From: Pseudomonas sp. JUb42
GTDB taxonomy: Bacteria > Pseudomonadota > Gammaproteobacteria > Pseudomonadales > Pseudomonadaceae
Assembly: GCF_024807945.1 (NCBI RefSeq)
Contig: NZ_JANUFD010000008.1
Location: 248,001-312,000, forward strand
Reading direction: 5' to 3'
DNA length: 64,000 nt
The position numbers and the translations under genes are program-made. Below the pieces are notes generated by a model. The model saw only the letters and a list, made by a program, of their open reading frames with translations, did no database searches and was not told the origin of the DNA. Shown here one piece after another: positions 61,548 through 64,000 of this stretch. Positions within the stretch are counted from its first letter, which is position 1, and every line of letters starts with the position of its first letter.

Positions 61548-62308
61548 GGCAGCTGATTCCTGAGCATGACCGTGCCCTGCACGATCTGATAAAGCTTGGT
61601 GGTGTCATTCAGGGTCGTACCGTAGCGGCTGTTCCATTCGGTGAGAGCGGCCGGTACGGTGGTCGTGTCACGAATCGTTGCGCCACCGATGCTTTGCATC
61701 AACGCGGAATAACGCACTGCGCCGACGATCTGGGTCGGGCTGGTGGCAAAGGTGGTGAGGGATTTATCGGTCCCTGAGCCATAGTCGAAACGGATGTCGC
61801 TGATACCCGTCACCAGAGGCTGTGCGCCTGCGCTGGTGGTGCAGATCAGCGAGTTGGTCGTGGTATCCAGGGTTAACTTTTCAACGATCACCGGATTGAC
61901 CTGGCCATAAGGTTTCAAAATCAGGTTCGCATTTGCCACCGCTGTGCCTTGGCAGCCGGTATCAGCGGTATTCGCCGCCTGGTATTGAATGCATAGCGAG
62001 GTCTGGGAAATGGCCACTACCGCCGCACCAACAGGGAAATTGCAACCGGCTACCACTGCGGTACTGGCCGCGATGGAATCGATGGGCAGGCTGCGATAAC
62101 CCGCCTTGGACAGCTCCTGACTGAGTACTGTGAGAGCGAAACGTCCGTTCTCCTGATTGCCGACCTGGTTCTGTTGAAACAGGTAGCTCTTCTGGTTATT
62201 GATAAAGATTTCGGTAATACCCAGGATCAGGAAGGTGCCAATCAACATGGCGACCATCAGCTCGATCAGCGACAGGCCTCGCTGCTGGCGCGGTACGGTC
62301 AGCTTCAT
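61544..62308 (-). CDS. pilW: Type IV pilus minor pilin PilW (cluster 2)
   Basis: 254 residues from the ATG at 62308 that shares one base with the pilV stop. Leader MKLTVPRQQRG|LSLIELMVAML with Glu at +5. INNQKSYLFQQNQVGNQENG and LSQELSKAGYRSLP are near-identical in pattern to P. aeruginosa PilW. Part of the canonical fimU-pilVWXY1E operon. Confidence 0.92.
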   Translation of the reverse strand: MKLTVPRQQRGLSLIELMVAMLIGTFLILGITEIFINNQKSYLFQQNQVGNQENGRFALTVLSQELSKAGYRSLPIDSIAASTAVVAGCNFPVGAAVVAISQTSLCIQYQAANTADTGCQGTAVANANLILKPYGQVNPVIVEKLTLDTTTNSLICTTSAGAQPLVTGISDIRFDYGSGTDKSLTTFATSPTQIVGAVRYSALMQSIGGATIRDTTTVPAALTEWNSRYGTTLNDTTKLYQIVQGTVMLRNQLP

Positions 62309-62850
62309 TACAGGCGCGTCCTGATGGTGTAGGTGCAAGTGGTTCCCTGTGTACCGTCCAGGCAGTCACCACCTTTGACCACGGTCCATGCCAGGCTTAT
62401 TTCGACTTCCTTGCCAGCAGCGGATCCGCCGCAAGCGCTGGCGGTGACATCTCCGGGCGCCGCGCTCCAGCAGATATAGAAGTTGCTGGTCTGCAGGGTG
62501 CTGGAGCCGGGCAAAACTTTCGCTGCCTGGGCCGCCCAGCAGCCCAGGCGGCTGCTGACGCTGGCAGGGGTCGGCACGCAGCTGCTCGGGGCAGTGGGGA
62601 ATGCAGCGCCCGGGGCTTTCTGGAAACTCTTCACGCTGATGCCAGAGTCGTTGTTACTGGCGCGCATCAGGTCCACCAGATCATCAGCCAGCATGATCGC
62701 GGTATTTCGCTGTGCCGAATCCTGGGTGTAGGGGATGGTCTTGCTTTGCAGCCCTGCCAGCCCGAGCACGCCGATCACGATGACCAGCAGGCTGACCAGC
62801 ACTTCGATCATGCTGAAGCCGGCTGACTTCTTATTGAGGGATGTGATCAT
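62308..62850 (-). CDS. pilV: Type IV pilus minor pilin PilV (cluster 2)
   Basis: 180 residues from the ATG that shares one base with the fimU stop; an in-frame GTG three codons earlier is less likely. Leader MITSLNKKSAG|FSMIEVLVSLLVI with Glu at +5, then GVLGLAGLQSKTIPYTQDSAQRN. Overlaps pilW by one base. Confidence 0.92.
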   Translation of the reverse strand: MITSLNKKSAGFSMIEVLVSLLVIVIGVLGLAGLQSKTIPYTQDSAQRNTAIMLADDLVDLMRASNNDSGISVKSFQKAPGAAFPTAPSSCVPTPASVSSRLGCWAAQAAKVLPGSSTLQTSNFYICWSAAPGDVTASACGGSAAGKEVEISLAWTVVKGGDCLDGTQGTTCTYTIRTRL

Positions 62851-63401
62851 CAGTTGCACTCCCCTGAAGCAGGTGCCGTCTTGCTCGGCGGGGTGATCCG
62901 GCCACTGGCTTGTACGCCAACATACTGGGTTGCAATCGTTGTGTCCGATGTCGAAGTGAACCTGAAGCAGGCGGCGGCCGATGAGTTACCGGTCGGGGTG
63001 AATGTCAGCGCGCCGACGCCGGACGCGATGGTAACGCCCTGGGCCAGACCCGAAGTGCCGATCTGGCGCAGAGTGGCAGCGGCTGTCTTCACTGAGATGT
63101 CGTTGTTCCATGACGCGCTGCTGGAGTTCGCAGCAGCAATAGTGATGCTTCTGGACTGAGTCACCGCCTCACTACGGGCATACTGCAACAGGTCATAAAG
63201 TTCGTTGGCTGCCGAGTTGACGTTCTGCCGACGGATCAGCGAGCCGAAGCTGGGCACGGCAATGGCAGCGAAGATGCCGACGATCGCCACGGCGACGAGC
63301 AGCTCTACCAAAGTGAAACCCGCTTGTCGGGTGGCCAGTGCGGTTGAATTCCGACGGCTACATAGCGTCTTCAATTGCCTGACGTAAGTGTCGAAATTCA
63401 T
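62850..63401 (-). CDS. fimU: Type IV pilus minor pilin FimU/FimT-type (cluster 2)
   Basis: 183 residues. The leader before the prepilin cleavage site (RQAG|FTLVELLVAVAI, Glu at +5) is 28 residues long if translation starts at the only ATG; an in-frame TTG at codon 10 would give 19. GspH/FimT domain with LYDLLQYARSEAVTQS. First gene of the operon, with the promoter in the 280 bases to thiO. Confidence 0.88.
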   Translation of the reverse strand: MNFDTYVRQLKTLCSRRNSTALATRQAGFTLVELLVAVAIVGIFAAIAVPSFGSLIRRQNVNSAANELYDLLQYARSEAVTQSRSITIAAANSSSASWNNDISVKTAAATLRQIGTSGLAQGVTIASGVGALTFTPTGNSSAAACFRFTSTSDTTIATQYVGVQASGRITPPSKTAPASGECN

Positions 63402-63685
63402 GTAGGAATTTTCCGTAATACACGCGAGGATTATCTTGATGTTAACGACGAAAAAAGTCCTTTGGTAATGGATATCCGGGCAAATGGCCAGACAGGCGGC
63501 ATTTTGCCTTTAGGTGATCGTTGATTGATTGCGTTGGCCCTGGGTTTACTGCGAGTGGACGAACCTGACTCGATCCAGCGATTGATTTGCGTCAGCCCCC
63601 CTCGCAAATTTCCCCGCTCATCGCGCCAGCGACCCGGCGAAAGGGCTAGACTGCGCCCCTCCATTTTTCTTCAGTCGGATGAATC

Positions 63686-64000
63686 ATGACCAAACCTGGG
63701 CAGGTAGTGATCGTGGGCGGTGGTGTCATCGGGTTATTGACGGCCTTCAACCTGGCTGCGCATGTCGAGCAGGTCGTGCTGCTGGACCGTTCTGCGGTAG
63801 GGCAGGAGTCGTCATGGGCCGGTGGTGGAATCGTTTCGCCACTTTACCCTTGGCGTTACAGCCAGGCCGTGACGGCCCTCGCGCACTGGTCTCAGGATTT
63901 TTACCCACAACTGGCCGAGCGCCTGTTCAAGAGCACTGGCGTCGATCCCGAGGTGCATACCACCGGGCTGTACTGGCTCGATCTGGATGACGAGGCGCAG
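63686..64000 (+). CDS. thiO: Glycine oxidase ThiO, N-terminal part (cut by window edge)
   Basis: First 105 residues. FAD-binding GGGVIGLLTAFNLA after the N-terminal strand, then SSWAGGGIVSPLYPWRYS, typical of ThiO/D-amino-acid oxidase-like enzymes that make iminoglycine for thiamine thiazole synthesis. Neighbouring the fimU operon, as PA4548 in P. aeruginosa. The C-terminal two thirds lies outside the window. Confidence 0.85.
   Translation, partial: MTKPGQVVIVGGGVIGLLTAFNLAAHVEQVVLLDRSAVGQESSWAGGGIVSPLYPWRYSQAVTALAHWSQDFYPQLAERLFKSTGVDPEVHTTGLYWLDLDDEAQ

Noticed and set aside
63402..63685. Sigma-54 promoter for the fimU operon
   Set aside because: A GG...GC candidate near 63535 has 13 instead of 10 bases between the doublets.

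Overview
The window is chromosomal DNA from a Pseudomonas, most likely of the P. fluorescens/P. putida side of the genus. The evidence is the gene content and order: ispB, rplU-rpmA, obg, proB, creA, rpsT, murJ, ribF, ileS-lspA-fkpB-ispH, minor pilins and thiO run in the order known from P. aeruginosa, and radA, mapZ, cstA, ybdD, the CobW-type GTPase, glyA and morA form a second syntenic block. Coding DNA is GC-rich, and many intergenic gaps carry REP-type inverted repeats. No rRNA, tRNA, CRISPR array, phage or insertion sequence was seen.

Layout. 0-4.2 kb: a three-gene sugar-acid module (rhamnonate/lyxonate-type dehydratase, FAH-fold keto-deoxy-acid dehydratase, 2-oxoglutarate-semialdehyde dehydrogenase) that would turn a sugar acid into 2-oxoglutarate. 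4.2-6.3 kb: an AT-richer accessory island with a glycine-zipper protein overlapping a small membrane protein, probably a contact-dependent pore-forming toxin and its immunity protein, then a small Pseudomonas-type orphan gene. 6.4-12.6 kb: trmA and a purine permease, a choline/betaine-type binding protein, an HSL-family esterase and an MFS exporter. 12.9-15.7 kb: the cyanide-insensitive oxidase cioAB with a 56-residue membrane peptide, behind a perfect ANR/FNR box. 15.7-20.7 kb: rlmG, an HTH-only LuxR protein, fprA, mscL, radA and the PilZ protein mapZ. 20.9-29.8 kb: cstA-ybdD, a CobW GTPase, glyA and the c-di-GMP enzyme morA. 30.2-34.8 kb: ettA, then an envelope operon (DUF3015, DUF4105/Lnb-like, lipoprotein). 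35-53 kb: a Lon-like protease and the conserved housekeeping block from fklB to ispH. 53.1-63.4 kb: two complete, different minor-pilin gene sets facing each other, one with a very large pilY1. 63.7 kb to the right edge: the start of thiO.

How the genes work together. The left module feeds the TCA cycle. cioAB should serve low-oxygen or cyanide-tolerant respiration. mapZ (receptor) and morA (synthase/phosphodiesterase) are both c-di-GMP proteins acting on motility and attachment, which fits with the type IV pilus minor-pilin operons. The most unusual contents are the putative toxin/immunity pair, the duplicated minor-pilin system with its enlarged PilY1, the DUF3015-DUF4105 envelope operon under a perfect 16-bp palindrome, and a 125-bp palindromic element that starts inside the end of ribF.
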